A stretch of DNA of 64,000 nt from Microbacterium forte. GTDB lineage: Bacteria > Actinomycetota > Actinomycetes > Actinomycetales > Microbacteriaceae. A program made the translations under genes and the position numbers. Within the stretch, counting starts at the first letter, position 1; each line of letters begins with the position of its first letter. A model generated the notes under the pieces. The model made no database searches, was not told where the DNA came from, and saw only the letters and a list, made by a program, of their open reading frames with translations. This document shows positions 52,202 to 60,938 of this stretch, one piece after another. The stretch covers positions 3,100,001 to 3,164,000 of the forward strand of contig NZ_CP116871.1 of the NCBI RefSeq assembly GCF_031885415.1. Direction: 5' to 3'.

Positions 52202-53290
52202 GTGACTCTCTTCGAACCGGCCGTCTTCGGCGCCCTCCAGTTGTCCAACCGCGTCGTCATGGCGCCTCTCACCCGCACGCGTGCAGATGATGACGGCGTG
52301 CCGACCGAGACGATGGTCGAGTACTACCGCCAGCGGGCGGGTCAGGGCCTCATCATCTCGGAGGGGACGTGGCCGGCGGCCGAGGGCAAGTCGTACTCCG
52401 GACAGCCCGGCATCGTCACGCCAGAGCAGATCGCCGGCTGGCGGCCCGTCGCCGATGCCGTGCACGAAGCGGGCGGCACCATCGTCATGCAGCTGATGCA
52501 CGGCGGGCGCGTCTCGCATCCTGCGATCTCGGGTGAGCCGCGCGTCGTCGCCCCGAGCGCACTCGCCGCTCCCGGCCAGACCCACACTCCTGAGGGCAAG
52601 GTCGACATGCCTGTCGCCCACGCCCTGACCCTCGACGAGATCCCGATGGTCGTCGAGCAGTTCGTGCAGGCCGCGCGCAACGCGATCGCCGCGGGCTTCG
52701 ACGGCGTCGAGGTGCACGGAGCCAACGGCTACCTCGTGCAGGAGTTCCTCTCGCCGGTGTCGAACATCCGCGACGACCAGTACGGCGGATCACCCGAGAA
52801 CCGCGCCCGCTTCGCCATCGAGGTCACCCGTGCGGTCGCCGAGGCCGTCGGAGCCGATCGCACCGGCATCCGTCTGTCGCCGCAGCACAACATCCAGGGC
52901 GTCCTCGAAGAGGATGACGACGACGCGCTCGCCACCTACCTCGCCGTCGCCGAGGGCCTCGCACCGCTCGGCCTCGCCTTCGTCGACATCCTGAACGCCG
53001 CCCCGACGAGCGAGCTGGTGCAGCGCATCCGCCGCACGCTCGGAGCGCCCCTCATCATCAACTCCGGCTTCGGTTCTCCCACGACCCGCGACGAGGCAGA
53101 GATGCTCGTCTCAGAGGGATGGGCGGATGCCGTGGCCGCCGGCCGACCCGTGATCGCGAACCCCGACCTCGTCGAGCGCTGGCGTGAGGATGCCGAGCTC
53201 AACGAGCCTCGTCCCGCGCTGTTCTACGGCCGCACGGCCGAGGGGTACACCGACTACCCGTCGCTGGAGTCCGTGCGCGCCGACGCCTGA
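52202..53290 (+). CDS. Old yellow enzyme family alkene reductase
   Basis: 362 residues from GTG 52202. The FMN-binding TIM barrel has NRVVMAPLTRTRAD, MQLMHGGRVSHP, VEVHGANGYLVQEFLSP (His-x-x-Asn catalytic pair) and YGGSPENRARF. Family members reduce activated C=C bonds using NAD(P)H. The C-terminal YGRTAEGYTDYPSL is typical of XenA/NemA-like enzymes. It lies in a redox group with the FMN reductase at 50867. Confidence 0.92.
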   Translation: MTLFEPAVFGALQLSNRVVMAPLTRTRADDDGVPTETMVEYYRQRAGQGLIISEGTWPAAEGKSYSGQPGIVTPEQIAGWRPVADAVHEAGGTIVMQLMHGGRVSHPAISGEPRVVAPSALAAPGQTHTPEGKVDMPVAHALTLDEIPMVVEQFVQAARNAIAAGFDGVEVHGANGYLVQEFLSPVSNIRDDQYGGSPENRARFAIEVTRAVAEAVGADRTGIRLSPQHNIQGVLEEDDDDALATYLAVAEGLAPLGLAFVDILNAAPTSELVQRIRRTLGAPLIINSGFGSPTTRDEAEMLVSEGWADAVAAGRPVIANPDLVERWREDAELNEPRPALFYGRTAEGYTDYPSLESVRADA

Positions 53291-53381
53291 TGGTCAGGGC
53301 CAGGGGCTGAGCGGTTGCAGGCGGCGCAGGCTGCTCGAAATGCCCCTGTCGGAGTGGGATCGCGGAGCGTACAGTGACCGC

Positions 53382-53726
53382 ATGATCACCGACGATCCCA
53401 CTCTGACGAATCCTGGTCACTACCGGACGCTCTGGGAGAACGAGTTCGTCCGCGTGCTCGAGTACACCGATGAGCCAGGTGATCAGACGACTCCGCACGA
53501 CCACCCGAACACCGTCATGATCACCCTGAGCGACTTCTCGCGTCGGCTCACAGCCGGGGAGCGAACCTTCGACACATCGTTGACCGCGGGCCAGGCGGTG
53601 TGGATCCCGGCCCAGCGGCACTCGGGCGAGAACACGGGAACGACGCCGACGCACACGATCCTCGTCGAGCTGAAAGGGGACGCGGCGGGAGAGGCTGACG
53701 CGGGGACGCTCGGACCCCGAGTCTGA
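53382..53726 (+). CDS. Small cupin-fold protein
   Basis: 114 residues. VRVLEYTDEPGDQTTPHDHPNTVMITLSD shows a cupin motif 1-like PHDHP, and WIPAQRHSGENTG is the second motif. Single-domain cupins of this type often bind a metal. TACAGT (53370-53375) lies 6 nt before the ATG with no ribosome site. The function is unknown. Confidence 0.8.
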   Translation: MITDDPTLTNPGHYRTLWENEFVRVLEYTDEPGDQTTPHDHPNTVMITLSDFSRRLTAGERTFDTSLTAGQAVWIPAQRHSGENTGTTPTHTILVELKGDAAGEADAGTLGPRV

Positions 53727-53746
53727 CAGGGCCGAAACGCGGCGGC

Positions 53747-55150
53747 TCAGCGCCGTACGACCCGCGCCCGCGTCTTCGCGACGCTGGTGAGGGTGGCGCG
53801 CACCGGCGTGCCCAGATACAGACCGAGCGAGGCCCCCGAGGCCAATGCGATGCCGATGACCACGGCGTCGACCAGCGACCCTCCGATGCCCACCACGCCC
53901 GATGCCGACCCGGCCGAGTGGATCATCTCGAGCAGCCCCTGGAACACCGCGACACCGGGAACGAGCGGCACGATGGCCGCCGTCGTCACCGCGACCGACG
54001 GCACATGCAGCTTCACGGCGATCAGCATCCCGATGAAGCTGGCGAGCAGTGCGCCGATCGCGCTCGCCGCCGCCGGGTGCAGGTTCACGCCGACCATGGC
54101 GGAGTATCCGGCGATGGTCACGGCGCTGAGCAGCGCGCTGACGAGGATGATGCGGATGCCGGCGCCGTTGAAGACGGCGACGGCGATCGCGATGATGATC
54201 GCCCCGAGGAACTGATTCAGCAGCGGACCGAACGGGGCCGGGTCGTCTGGCAGGCCCATCGTGAAGCCGAGCACGCTGCCGACTTCGAGGCCGACGAGGA
54301 TGCCGATCACGACGCCGAGCGTCTGCATGGTCAGGTCGAGGATGCGCCCGCCCGCGGTGAGCGCGAACCCGTCGATCGCGTCCTGCGCGGCACCGACGAC
54401 GGTGAGGCCGGCGAGCATGAGCACGATTCCTGAGGCCACGATGATCGAGGGGCGGATGCCGACGAACGGCTCGATGCCCGCGGAGCCCAGCGCCGAGACG
54501 GCGACCGCGACGACCGTGGTGACGAAGCCTCCGGCGATCTGGCTGAAGAACAGGGGGACCCTGGCGCGGGCGAGACCCGCCTGGGTCAGTGCCGCACACA
54601 GCGCCGCGACGAAGGTGAGCCCGACGATGAGCGCCGAGGCGCCGAGCATGATGCTGACGCCGACGGCCAGCAGCGCCCTGGCCACGATGACGACAGGCTG
54701 CTGGTAGCGGAACGGCACGCGGCGCAGCACGCGGTAGGCGGTGCGCGCCGATTCCAGATCGAGGCCGTCGTCGATGTCGGCGACCAGGGCCTGCACACGC
54801 TGCAGCTTGGCGTGGTCGGGCGCCGCCACCCGCACGACGCGCACGAGCGTCTCGGGCCAGACCTCACCGCTCAGGTGGAACGACACCGTGATCGAGTTGT
54901 AGGTCACATCGACCTGCACGTCTCGCATGCCGTACGCGGCGCAGACGCGGGTGATGGCCAGCGTCACCTCGTGAGCGGAGGCACCGACACCGAACATCGA
55001 TTCGCCGATGCGGGTGGCGAGATCCAAGACCCGCGGCACGGTGCGTTCGTCGATGACGGGCATCGCCTCGGTGTGGGCGACGGCGGAGGGATCGGTGTGC
55101 AGGATGCGCTGCACGGAGGCGAGCAGTCGCCGCGGGGGGTTCGGGGACAC
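53747..55150 (-). CDS. Threonine/serine exporter family (ThrE-like) membrane protein
   Basis: 467 residues. A cytoplasmic N-terminal part of ~150 residues (DLATRIGESMFGVGASAHEVTLAITRVC and VQVDVTYNSITVSFH) is followed by ten TM helices forming two ThrE/DUF1212 halves. GTG 55150 is preceded by GGGAG; no ATG is in frame. Corynebacterial ThrE exports threonine and serine. It lies 19 nt behind the DUF7882-like gene. Confidence 0.9.
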   Translation of the reverse strand: MSPNPPRRLLASVQRILHTDPSAVAHTEAMPVIDERTVPRVLDLATRIGESMFGVGASAHEVTLAITRVCAAYGMRDVQVDVTYNSITVSFHLSGEVWPETLVRVVRVAAPDHAKLQRVQALVADIDDGLDLESARTAYRVLRRVPFRYQQPVVIVARALLAVGVSIMLGASALIVGLTFVAALCAALTQAGLARARVPLFFSQIAGGFVTTVVAVAVSALGSAGIEPFVGIRPSIIVASGIVLMLAGLTVVGAAQDAIDGFALTAGGRILDLTMQTLGVVIGILVGLEVGSVLGFTMGLPDDPAPFGPLLNQFLGAIIIAIAVAVFNGAGIRIILVSALLSAVTIAGYSAMVGVNLHPAAASAIGALLASFIGMLIAVKLHVPSVAVTTAAIVPLVPGVAVFQGLLEMIHSAGSASGVVGIGGSLVDAVVIGIALASGASLGLYLGTPVRATLTSVAKTRARVVRR

Positions 55151-55169
55151 CTCCCCATTCTCCCCTTCG

Positions 55170-55514
55170 TCAGGCGTGCGCGGGAACGTCGAGACGCTCT
55201 GCCGGCGGTGCGCTGCCCTCTGCGGGCTCGGGCACGAGGTAGAGACCGCTCGGCGCGCTGGCCGTGAACGCGAGGGCTTCGATCCAGGCGCGGTTGATCG
55301 AGGGCTGACGGCTTCCGCTGTACTTGAAGACGAGCGAGCTGCCTGCGTGCACCCAGACGGTCGTGCGGCCGCCGCCGACGCTCATGTCCTCGCGCCAGGT
55401 GAAGCTGAAGGGCTCCCCTCGACGCAGCTTGGCCGTGATCACGAGCTGCAGGTGCGTGAGGGCGCGGTCTTCGATGTCGGCCTTGACGCTGCCTTCGTAG
55501 ACGAGCTTTCCCAT
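55170..55514 (-). CDS. DUF7882-like small protein
   Basis: 114 residues, paralogue of 39232-39525: MGKLVYEGSVKADIED, TKLRR-like TAKLRRGEPFSFTWREDMSVG, and RTTVWVHAGSSLVFKY. It has a longer C-terminus (INRAWIEALAFTASAPSGLYLVPEPAEG). GAGGAG lies 6 nt before ATG 55514. Often mislabelled DNA ligase; no nucleotidyl-transfer motif is present. A TATTAT -10 on the minus strand (55593-55598) is a plausible promoter. Confidence 0.8.
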   Translation of the reverse strand: MGKLVYEGSVKADIEDRALTHLQLVITAKLRRGEPFSFTWREDMSVGGGRTTVWVHAGSSLVFKYSGSRQPSINRAWIEALAFTASAPSGLYLVPEPAEGSAPPAERLDVPAHA

Positions 55515-55602
55515 CATGATCTCCTCACTGCGCCACGGAACCCATGTCATGAGACGCGATCGGATGATCACCGGGGGCGATACCAGCATCCCATAATATC
55601 GT

Positions 55603-55630
55603 GGGCCGGCGGCTGTGCATCCGCCGGCCC
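55603..55630 (-). terminator. Hairpin behind Mn-catalase
   Basis: GGGCCGGCGG (55603-55612) and CCGCCGGCCC (55621-55630) form a perfect 10-bp stem with an 8-nt loop, 12 nt beyond the catalase stop and before the promoter of the DUF7882-like gene. The sequence turns AT-rich right after it in the direction of transcription. Confidence 0.75.
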
Positions 55631-55642
55631 GCACACCGTCTT

Positions 55643-56593
55643 TCAGGACATGCGACCGAAGGTGGCGTCGATGTCGGCCATCTCCATCGCGGCGGTCGCC
55701 TCGATCAGCGCACGCAGCTCCTTGTCGGCACCCGGCGAGAACTCCTCGAGCCGCTCGGGAGAGATCGTCATCGGCACGCCGACGGGCGCCTGCTCGCTGG
55801 CATCCAGGGTGGTGCCGTCGTTCGACGGCGAGGCGCCCTGGAAGATCTTGCCCGCTTCGGACTGCGCGGTCAGATCGAACGAGTAGTTCTTGCTCTGCAG
55901 ACCGAGATCGAGCAGCTTCTTGACCTCGGGGAACTGCTCGGCGTTGGTCTTGGGAATGGGCAGCGACGTGCGCCAGTTGACGCCGAGGGTCTCGAGCGCC
56001 TTGGCATACGCGTTCTCGTGCGCCTGGTCGCGGACGATCAGGTACGAGATGGTGCTGCGGGCGGTCTTGTTGTCGGTCATCTCGTACAGTCGGCACTTCT
56101 GCAGGCGGCCGGTCGACTCGAGCATCAGGTTGTAGAGCAGATCGAGCACGAGGTTGCCCGAGTTGTAGACGTAGCTACCCGACCACGGGTTGCCGACCGC
56201 GTCGACCGGAAGGGCGCCCTGAGCTCCGACGAGGTAGTGGTGGATGTTGCTCGTGTCGAGGGCGATGTTCAGTGGCGTCGCACCGCCGGCACCGGGCTTG
56301 TCGACCGGGTCGGTCGGCTTTCCCTGATACTGCGGCGATCCGTCGAGCAGGCGTGAGATCGTCGTGCCGATGAGCTCGACGTGGCTGATCTCCTCGGTGC
56401 CGATGCCCTGGATCAGATCCTTGTACGGCTTGCCGTCGGGGCCTCTGAAGTTGATGCTCTGGAACAGGTACTGCATCATCGTGCGCATCTCGCCGAACTG
56501 TCCGCCGAGGCCCTCCTGCAGTGCGTTCGCCGCGGCGGGATCCGGCTCGTCCTGAGCGATCTCGTTGATGAACTCCTGAACGTGGAAATACAT
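55643..56593 (-). CDS. Manganese catalase
   Basis: 316 residues, a four-helix-bundle di-Mn catalase. Ligand-bearing helices are visible: QEGLGGQFGEMRTMMQY, GTEEISHVELIGTTI (E-E-x-x-H) and RDQAHENAYAKAL. It decomposes hydrogen peroxide without heme. The C-terminal ~60-residue tail (QSEAGKIFQGASPSNDG...) is longer than the core fold. Divergent from the truncated desaturase gene. Ordinary length for the family (~290-320). Confidence 0.93.
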   Translation of the reverse strand: MYFHVQEFINEIAQDEPDPAAANALQEGLGGQFGEMRTMMQYLFQSINFRGPDGKPYKDLIQGIGTEEISHVELIGTTISRLLDGSPQYQGKPTDPVDKPGAGGATPLNIALDTSNIHHYLVGAQGALPVDAVGNPWSGSYVYNSGNLVLDLLYNLMLESTGRLQKCRLYEMTDNKTARSTISYLIVRDQAHENAYAKALETLGVNWRTSLPIPKTNAEQFPEVKKLLDLGLQSKNYSFDLTAQSEAGKIFQGASPSNDGTTLDASEQAPVGVPMTISPERLEEFSPGADKELRALIEATAAMEMADIDATFGRMS

Positions 56594-56861
56594 GTCGGCC
56601 TCCGTCGGTCGTTGCTGGGTGTGGGGCCACTGTGCGCCTCAGCGACGGATCGACACCCTCCCTCGACGTGGCGAGGGGATGGACGTACTATGCGTGCCGA
56701 CGGAGAGCGGCCGGCCCCACACCCGCACCGGGGAATTGTCAAGGCCCGCTGTGCGCGGACGCGACCGGCGTACCGTCGGCATCAGAGCCCGCAGGACACC
56801 ACAGTGGGCCGTAGCGGAGCTGTTCGTGTCGACAGCGGATGACTTCGGAGAAGAGGTCGTC

Positions 56862-57587
56862 ATGGACGCCACCGGTCAGACCATCCGCACTCGCCCACGC
56901 GACACCGCGCGCGGCGGATCGAGCACCTTCACCGAGCTGGCGCAGCAGATCCGCGAACGCGGACTGCTTCGCCGTCGGTACGGCTATTACTGGACCAAAC
57001 TCATCGCGGCCCCGCTGGTCGTCGCCGTCAGCCTCGCCGCCTTCGTCTGGATCGGCGACACGTGGTGGCAGCTGTTCACCGCTGCTGTGCTCGCGATCGT
57101 CTTCCTCAGCATCCGGATGATCGGATTCGTCACGCTGGTGTTCATCGTGCTGTCGCCGGGCATCGCGTTCGTGTTTCTCGCGGTGCAGCTGGGCCTGTTC
57201 GGGTTCTACATGGGCATCTCGTTCGCGCCGAACCACAAGGGCATGCCCGTGGTTCCGAAGGACCTGACCCTGGACTTCCTCCGGAGGCAGGTGCTGATGA
57301 GCCGCAACGTGCGGGGGAGTCGCGTGATCGACGTCGTGATGGGCGGCCTGAACTACCAGGTCGAGCACCACCTGTTCCCGTCGATGCCCCGGCCGCACCT
57401 GCGCCGGGCAGCGCCGCTCGTCGCCGCCTACTGCGAGGCGCACGATGTGAAGTACACCCAGGTCGGGTTGTTCGCGTCCTACGCGATCGTCGTGCGCTAC
57501 ATCAATCGGGTCGGACTCGGACAGCGCGACGTCTTCTCGTGTCCGCTCGCCGAGCAGCGCGCCCATCTGGTCGCCGCGCCGCGCTGA
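56862..57587 (+). CDS. Fatty-acid desaturase lacking two His boxes (in-frame internal deletion)
   Basis: 241 residues, whereas the family has ~350. The N-terminus (RRRYGYYWTKLIAAPLVV) and C-terminus (FAPNHKGMPVVPKD, NYQVEHHLFPSMPRPHLRRA) match actinobacterial acyl desaturases. But the text jumps from AAVLAIVFL directly to SIRMIGFVTLVF, near 57105. The ~110 residues that should carry the HDxxH and HxxHH iron ligands are absent; only the third box remains. The frame is intact and codon use normal. It cannot form the di-iron centre alone, so it is likely a decayed gene that still reads through. ATG 56862 follows GAGG. Confidence 0.75.
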   Translation: MDATGQTIRTRPRDTARGGSSTFTELAQQIRERGLLRRRYGYYWTKLIAAPLVVAVSLAAFVWIGDTWWQLFTAAVLAIVFLSIRMIGFVTLVFIVLSPGIAFVFLAVQLGLFGFYMGISFAPNHKGMPVVPKDLTLDFLRRQVLMSRNVRGSRVIDVVMGGLNYQVEHHLFPSMPRPHLRRAAPLVAAYCEAHDVKYTQVGLFASYAIVVRYINRVGLGQRDVFSCPLAEQRAHLVAAPR

Positions 57588-57681
57588 CCCCCGCCCACCG
57601 AGGGCGAGGTGTGTCAACCCTCTGTCGTATCGAGCGCGAGCGACGGAGGGTGGGCATTCGACATCCCCCGAGGAGGACACC

Positions 57682-58866
57682 ATGAAGGCACTCACCTGGC
57701 AGGGCACGCGCAACGTGACGGTCGAGGAGGTGCCCGACCCGGTCATCGAGCATGCGACGGATGCGATCGTCCGGATCACCTCTTCGGCGATCTGCGGCTC
57801 GGATCTGCACCTCTACGAACTGCTCGGCCCGTTCCTCGACAAGGGCGACATCCTCGGCCACGAGCCGATGGGCGTCGTGGTCGAGGTGGGAAGCGCCGTG
57901 CGCGATCTGGCGGTCGGCGATCGAGTCGTCGTGCCGTTCAACATCTCGTGCGGCCACTGCTTCTTCTGTCTGCGCGGCCTGCAGTCCCAGTGCGAGACGA
58001 CGCAGGTGAAGGAATACGGCAGCGGCGCCTCGCTGTTCGGCTACACGAAGCTCTACGGGCAGGTCCCCGGCGGGCAGGCCGAGTACCTCCGGGTCCCGCT
58101 CGCCGACTACAACCACATCAAGGTCGCCTCCGACCTGCCGGACGAGCGCTACCTCTTTCTCAGCGACATCCTGCCGACCGCCTGGCAGGGCGTCGAGTAC
58201 GCGAATGTGCCGGACGGCGGAACGCTCGCCGTGATGGGACTCGGGCCGGTCGGCCAGTTCGTCGCCCGCGTCGGCGCGCACCGCGGTTATCGCGTGCTCG
58301 CGGTGGACCCCGTCGCCGAGCGACGCGAGATGGCCGCCCGACACGGCGCCGAGGTCTTCGACCTGACCGACGATGTCGTCGCAGAGCTGCGAGACCTCAC
58401 GGACGGACGAGGGGCGGATGCCGTCGTCGACGCCGTCGGCATGGAGGCGCACGGCAACCCGGGAATCAAGCTCGTGCAGCGCGCCGTCGGTCTGCTGCCC
58501 GACCCCGCCGCAAGGCAGGTCTTCGACAAGGCGGGCATCGATCGCCTCGCCGCCCTCTATGCGTCGATAGACGTCGTGCGCCGCGGCGGCACGGTGTCGC
58601 TCAGCGGCGTCTACGCCGGGGATGCCGACATCATGCCCATGAAGACGCTGTTCGACAAGCAGGTCAGCATCCGCATGGGCCAGTGCAACGTCAAGCGCTG
58701 GATCGACGACCTGATGCCGCTGGTCGAGGATCTCAGCGACCCGCTCGGCGTGATGGATCTCACGACCCACACCGCACCGCTCGAAGACGCTCCGGGTCTC
58801 TATGAGACCTTCCAGCGCAAGGCCGACGGCTGCATCAAGGTCGTGCTCCAGCCCTCCACCGTCTGA
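57682..58866 (+). CDS. Zinc-dependent alcohol dehydrogenase (formaldehyde-dehydrogenase-like)
   Basis: 394 residues, medium-chain dehydrogenase longer than usual as in glutathione-independent formaldehyde dehydrogenases. Catalytic zinc motif SAICGSDLHLYELLG and GHEPMGVVVEVG; structural-zinc Cys in CGHCFFCLRGLQSQC; Rossmann LAVMGLGPVGQFVARV. The extra loop (YGSGASLFGYTKLYGQVPGG) is typical. GAGGAGGAC precedes the ATG. It oxidises an aldehyde or alcohol with NAD(P); identity is not certain. Confidence 0.88.
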   Translation: MKALTWQGTRNVTVEEVPDPVIEHATDAIVRITSSAICGSDLHLYELLGPFLDKGDILGHEPMGVVVEVGSAVRDLAVGDRVVVPFNISCGHCFFCLRGLQSQCETTQVKEYGSGASLFGYTKLYGQVPGGQAEYLRVPLADYNHIKVASDLPDERYLFLSDILPTAWQGVEYANVPDGGTLAVMGLGPVGQFVARVGAHRGYRVLAVDPVAERREMAARHGAEVFDLTDDVVAELRDLTDGRGADAVVDAVGMEAHGNPGIKLVQRAVGLLPDPAARQVFDKAGIDRLAALYASIDVVRRGGTVSLSGVYAGDADIMPMKTLFDKQVSIRMGQCNVKRWIDDLMPLVEDLSDPLGVMDLTTHTAPLEDAPGLYETFQRKADGCIKVVLQPSTV

Positions 58867-58874
58867 CGGTGACC

Positions 58875-58906
58875 GCCGGCTGTGCAGCCCGTACTGCGCA
58901 GCCGGC
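58875..58906. terminator. Bidirectional hairpin terminator
   Basis: GCCGGCTGTGCAG (58875-58887) pairs with CTGCGCAGCCGGC (58894-58906) with one wobble and a 6-nt loop. It sits between the convergent dehydrogenase and SRPBCC genes. A short T-rich stretch follows on the + strand (GTTTCT). Confidence 0.75.
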
Positions 58907-58940
58907 TCACGTTTCTGTCAGCCCCGCTCGGGCTCCGGAC

Positions 58941-59378
58941 TCAGCCGGCCTTTCCCTCGGCGAGGTATCCCAGCCGGTGCAGGGTCTCGGAATTGCGCCA
59001 GCGCAGCAGAGGAGCGGTCAGCACGCTCGGCACGAGGGTGGCGGGGCCACGCACCGGCTCTTCGTCGATGCGGACGAGAGATCCGTCGCCGTGCGAACGC
59101 ACTCGCAGCGTGACGCGGGCCTCGCCGATCGGCCACCCCTTCGCACGCATGACCATCCGGTGCGGGGGATCCCATTCTTCGACCACCGTCGTGTCGTCGA
59201 GCAGGGCGGGCCAGACGCCCACCGAGTGGTGCAGTTCGGCGCCGGGCTGCGGCCAGGTGTCATCGACGTCGCGCATGCGCGACGCGCCGACGACCCACGC
59301 CGGGTAGAGCCAGGCGTCGGCCAGCACCCGGAACACGTCATCGGGGCGGCAGTTCATCGTGCGCACGTTCTTGGCCAT
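58941..59378 (-). CDS. SRPBCC-family (START-like) protein
   Basis: 145 residues, a helix-grip fold: NVRTMNCRPDDVFRVLADAWLYPAWVVGASRM (in parts), VVEEWDPPHRMVMRAKGWP and LVRIDEEPVRGPA. Members bind hydrophobic ligands such as lipids or polyketides. AAGGAG precedes ATG 59378; a frame open upstream is not supported. Adjacent and divergent to the P450 gene. Confidence 0.85.
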   Translation of the reverse strand: MAKNVRTMNCRPDDVFRVLADAWLYPAWVVGASRMRDVDDTWPQPGAELHHSVGVWPALLDDTTVVEEWDPPHRMVMRAKGWPIGEARVTLRVRSHGDGSLVRIDEEPVRGPATLVPSVLTAPLLRWRNSETLHRLGYLAEGKAG

Positions 59379-59536
59379 GTCGGCTCCTTCTGTGACGGTT
59401 GCCTTCATGCTCCTGCCTCCGCGTCGATCCACCGAGGGGGTTGACGGGCCGCGTGCGGCGCCGACCGGCCGTACCACAGACCCCGCATCGGCGCCTCCCC
59501 CTGGAACAGCGCACGCGTCTCTGCGAACGTCGGGTC

Positions 59537-60883
59537 ATGGCACTCATCGATCTTCCCGTTCGCGCCGCTCGCAGACTCGGCGCTCTCGCGCACGACGACG
59601 CACCCACTCTGCTCACCCGCGGTTACGGCTTCGGTCCACGGATCTGGCGCAGGGTGCGACCGGGTACGAGGTCGGCGCCGATGCGTCTGCTCGGTGACGA
59701 CACCGTGTTCGTGCGCGGCGTCGAGGGCGTCGAGCTGTTCTACGACGAGACCCGCATCGCGCGCTCCGGGGCGATGCCGGCCCTGGTGCAGGAGAGTCTG
59801 TTCGGCCACGGCTCCGTGCACAGCCTCGACGGTGACGCGCACAAGCACCGCAAGGCGACGTTCATCGACGTCGCCTATGAGGACGAGCAGGTCGAGCGGC
59901 TGACACCATGGCTCGAGCGCGAGTGGCAGAGCGAACGTCGGGCCTGGCTCGACGGCGGAACCCGCAGCGCCTACGACGCGGCGGTCGGTGCGCTGGGCCG
60001 AGCGATCATGGGGTGGGCCGGTGTGCCCGGCACGCCCGCAGCGAAGACACGGTGGGCGGCCCGGCTCGCCCAGATCGTCGACGGCTTCGGCTCGCCGTAC
60101 TCACCGGAGTACCTCGCCGCTCTGGCCAACCGCTGGTGGTCCGACCGCCACTCCGCGCGGCTCATCGAGGCCGTGCGGCACGGTGCGCTCAGTGCTGAGC
60201 CGGGGACAGCGCTCGAGCAGTGGGCGCACCACCGCGATCACGATGGCGAGTTGCTGCCCGCGCGCATCGCGGGGGTCGAGCTGCAGAACAGCATCCGTCC
60301 GATGATCGCCGTCGCGCGCTTCGTCGCGTTCGCCGCCAAGGCGCTGAACGAGCACCCCGAGTGGCGTGAGCGCATCGCCGCCGAGGCCGCCGAACGGGGC
60401 GCCCTGGTCGGTGGACCGCTGTCGATCATGTTCGCGCAGGAGATCAGACGGACGTCCCCGTTCGTGCCGATGCTCCCCGGGTGGGCGATCGCCGACGTCG
60501 AGCTCGACGGGCAGAAAGTGGATGCCGGTGGCCGCGTCGTGCTCGACATCCTCGGCACCAATACCGACGACCGCTTCTGGGCGCGTCCCGAGCGGTTCGA
60601 CCCGGAGCGTTTCCGCGATGTCGGCGCAGACTACGAGGCGCTCGCCGCGTTCATCCCGCATGGCGGGGCCGACGTCGCGACCGGCCATCGATGCCCCGGC
60701 GAGAAGCTCGCGATCGCGGGGCTCGCCGCAGCGGTCACGGTGCTCAGCGACCCCGGTCTGCGGATCCTCGACGACGGGCTGGACGTCAACCGGCGCCGAC
60801 TGCCCACGAAGCCCCGCTCCGGGGGCAAGGTCCGCTCGGCGTCGGCACCCGCGTCGGGCGGGTGTCCCTTCCACCGGTCGTGA
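59537..60883 (+). CDS. Cytochrome P450, CYP152-type fatty-acid peroxygenase
   Basis: 448 residues. The heme Cys lies in IPHGGADVATGHRCPGEKLAI, with the ETGHRCPGE-like motif of CYP152. NSIRPMIAVARFVAFAAKAL in helix I carries the Arg-Pro pair that replaces the acid-alcohol pair and binds the fatty-acid carboxylate. These enzymes hydroxylate or decarboxylate fatty acids using hydrogen peroxide directly. The C-terminus (SGGCPFHRS) has an extra Cys. Located near the Mn-catalase and desaturase remnant. Confidence 0.9.
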   Translation: MALIDLPVRAARRLGALAHDDAPTLLTRGYGFGPRIWRRVRPGTRSAPMRLLGDDTVFVRGVEGVELFYDETRIARSGAMPALVQESLFGHGSVHSLDGDAHKHRKATFIDVAYEDEQVERLTPWLEREWQSERRAWLDGGTRSAYDAAVGALGRAIMGWAGVPGTPAAKTRWAARLAQIVDGFGSPYSPEYLAALANRWWSDRHSARLIEAVRHGALSAEPGTALEQWAHHRDHDGELLPARIAGVELQNSIRPMIAVARFVAFAAKALNEHPEWRERIAAEAAERGALVGGPLSIMFAQEIRRTSPFVPMLPGWAIADVELDGQKVDAGGRVVLDILGTNTDDRFWARPERFDPERFRDVGADYEALAAFIPHGGADVATGHRCPGEKLAIAGLAAAVTVLSDPGLRILDDGLDVNRRRLPTKPRSGGKVRSASAPASGGCPFHRS

Positions 60884-60938
60884 GACTGCGCCTGGTCGGG
60901 GACTCGGCCGCGAGTGCCCGACCGGTACGGTAGGGCAC

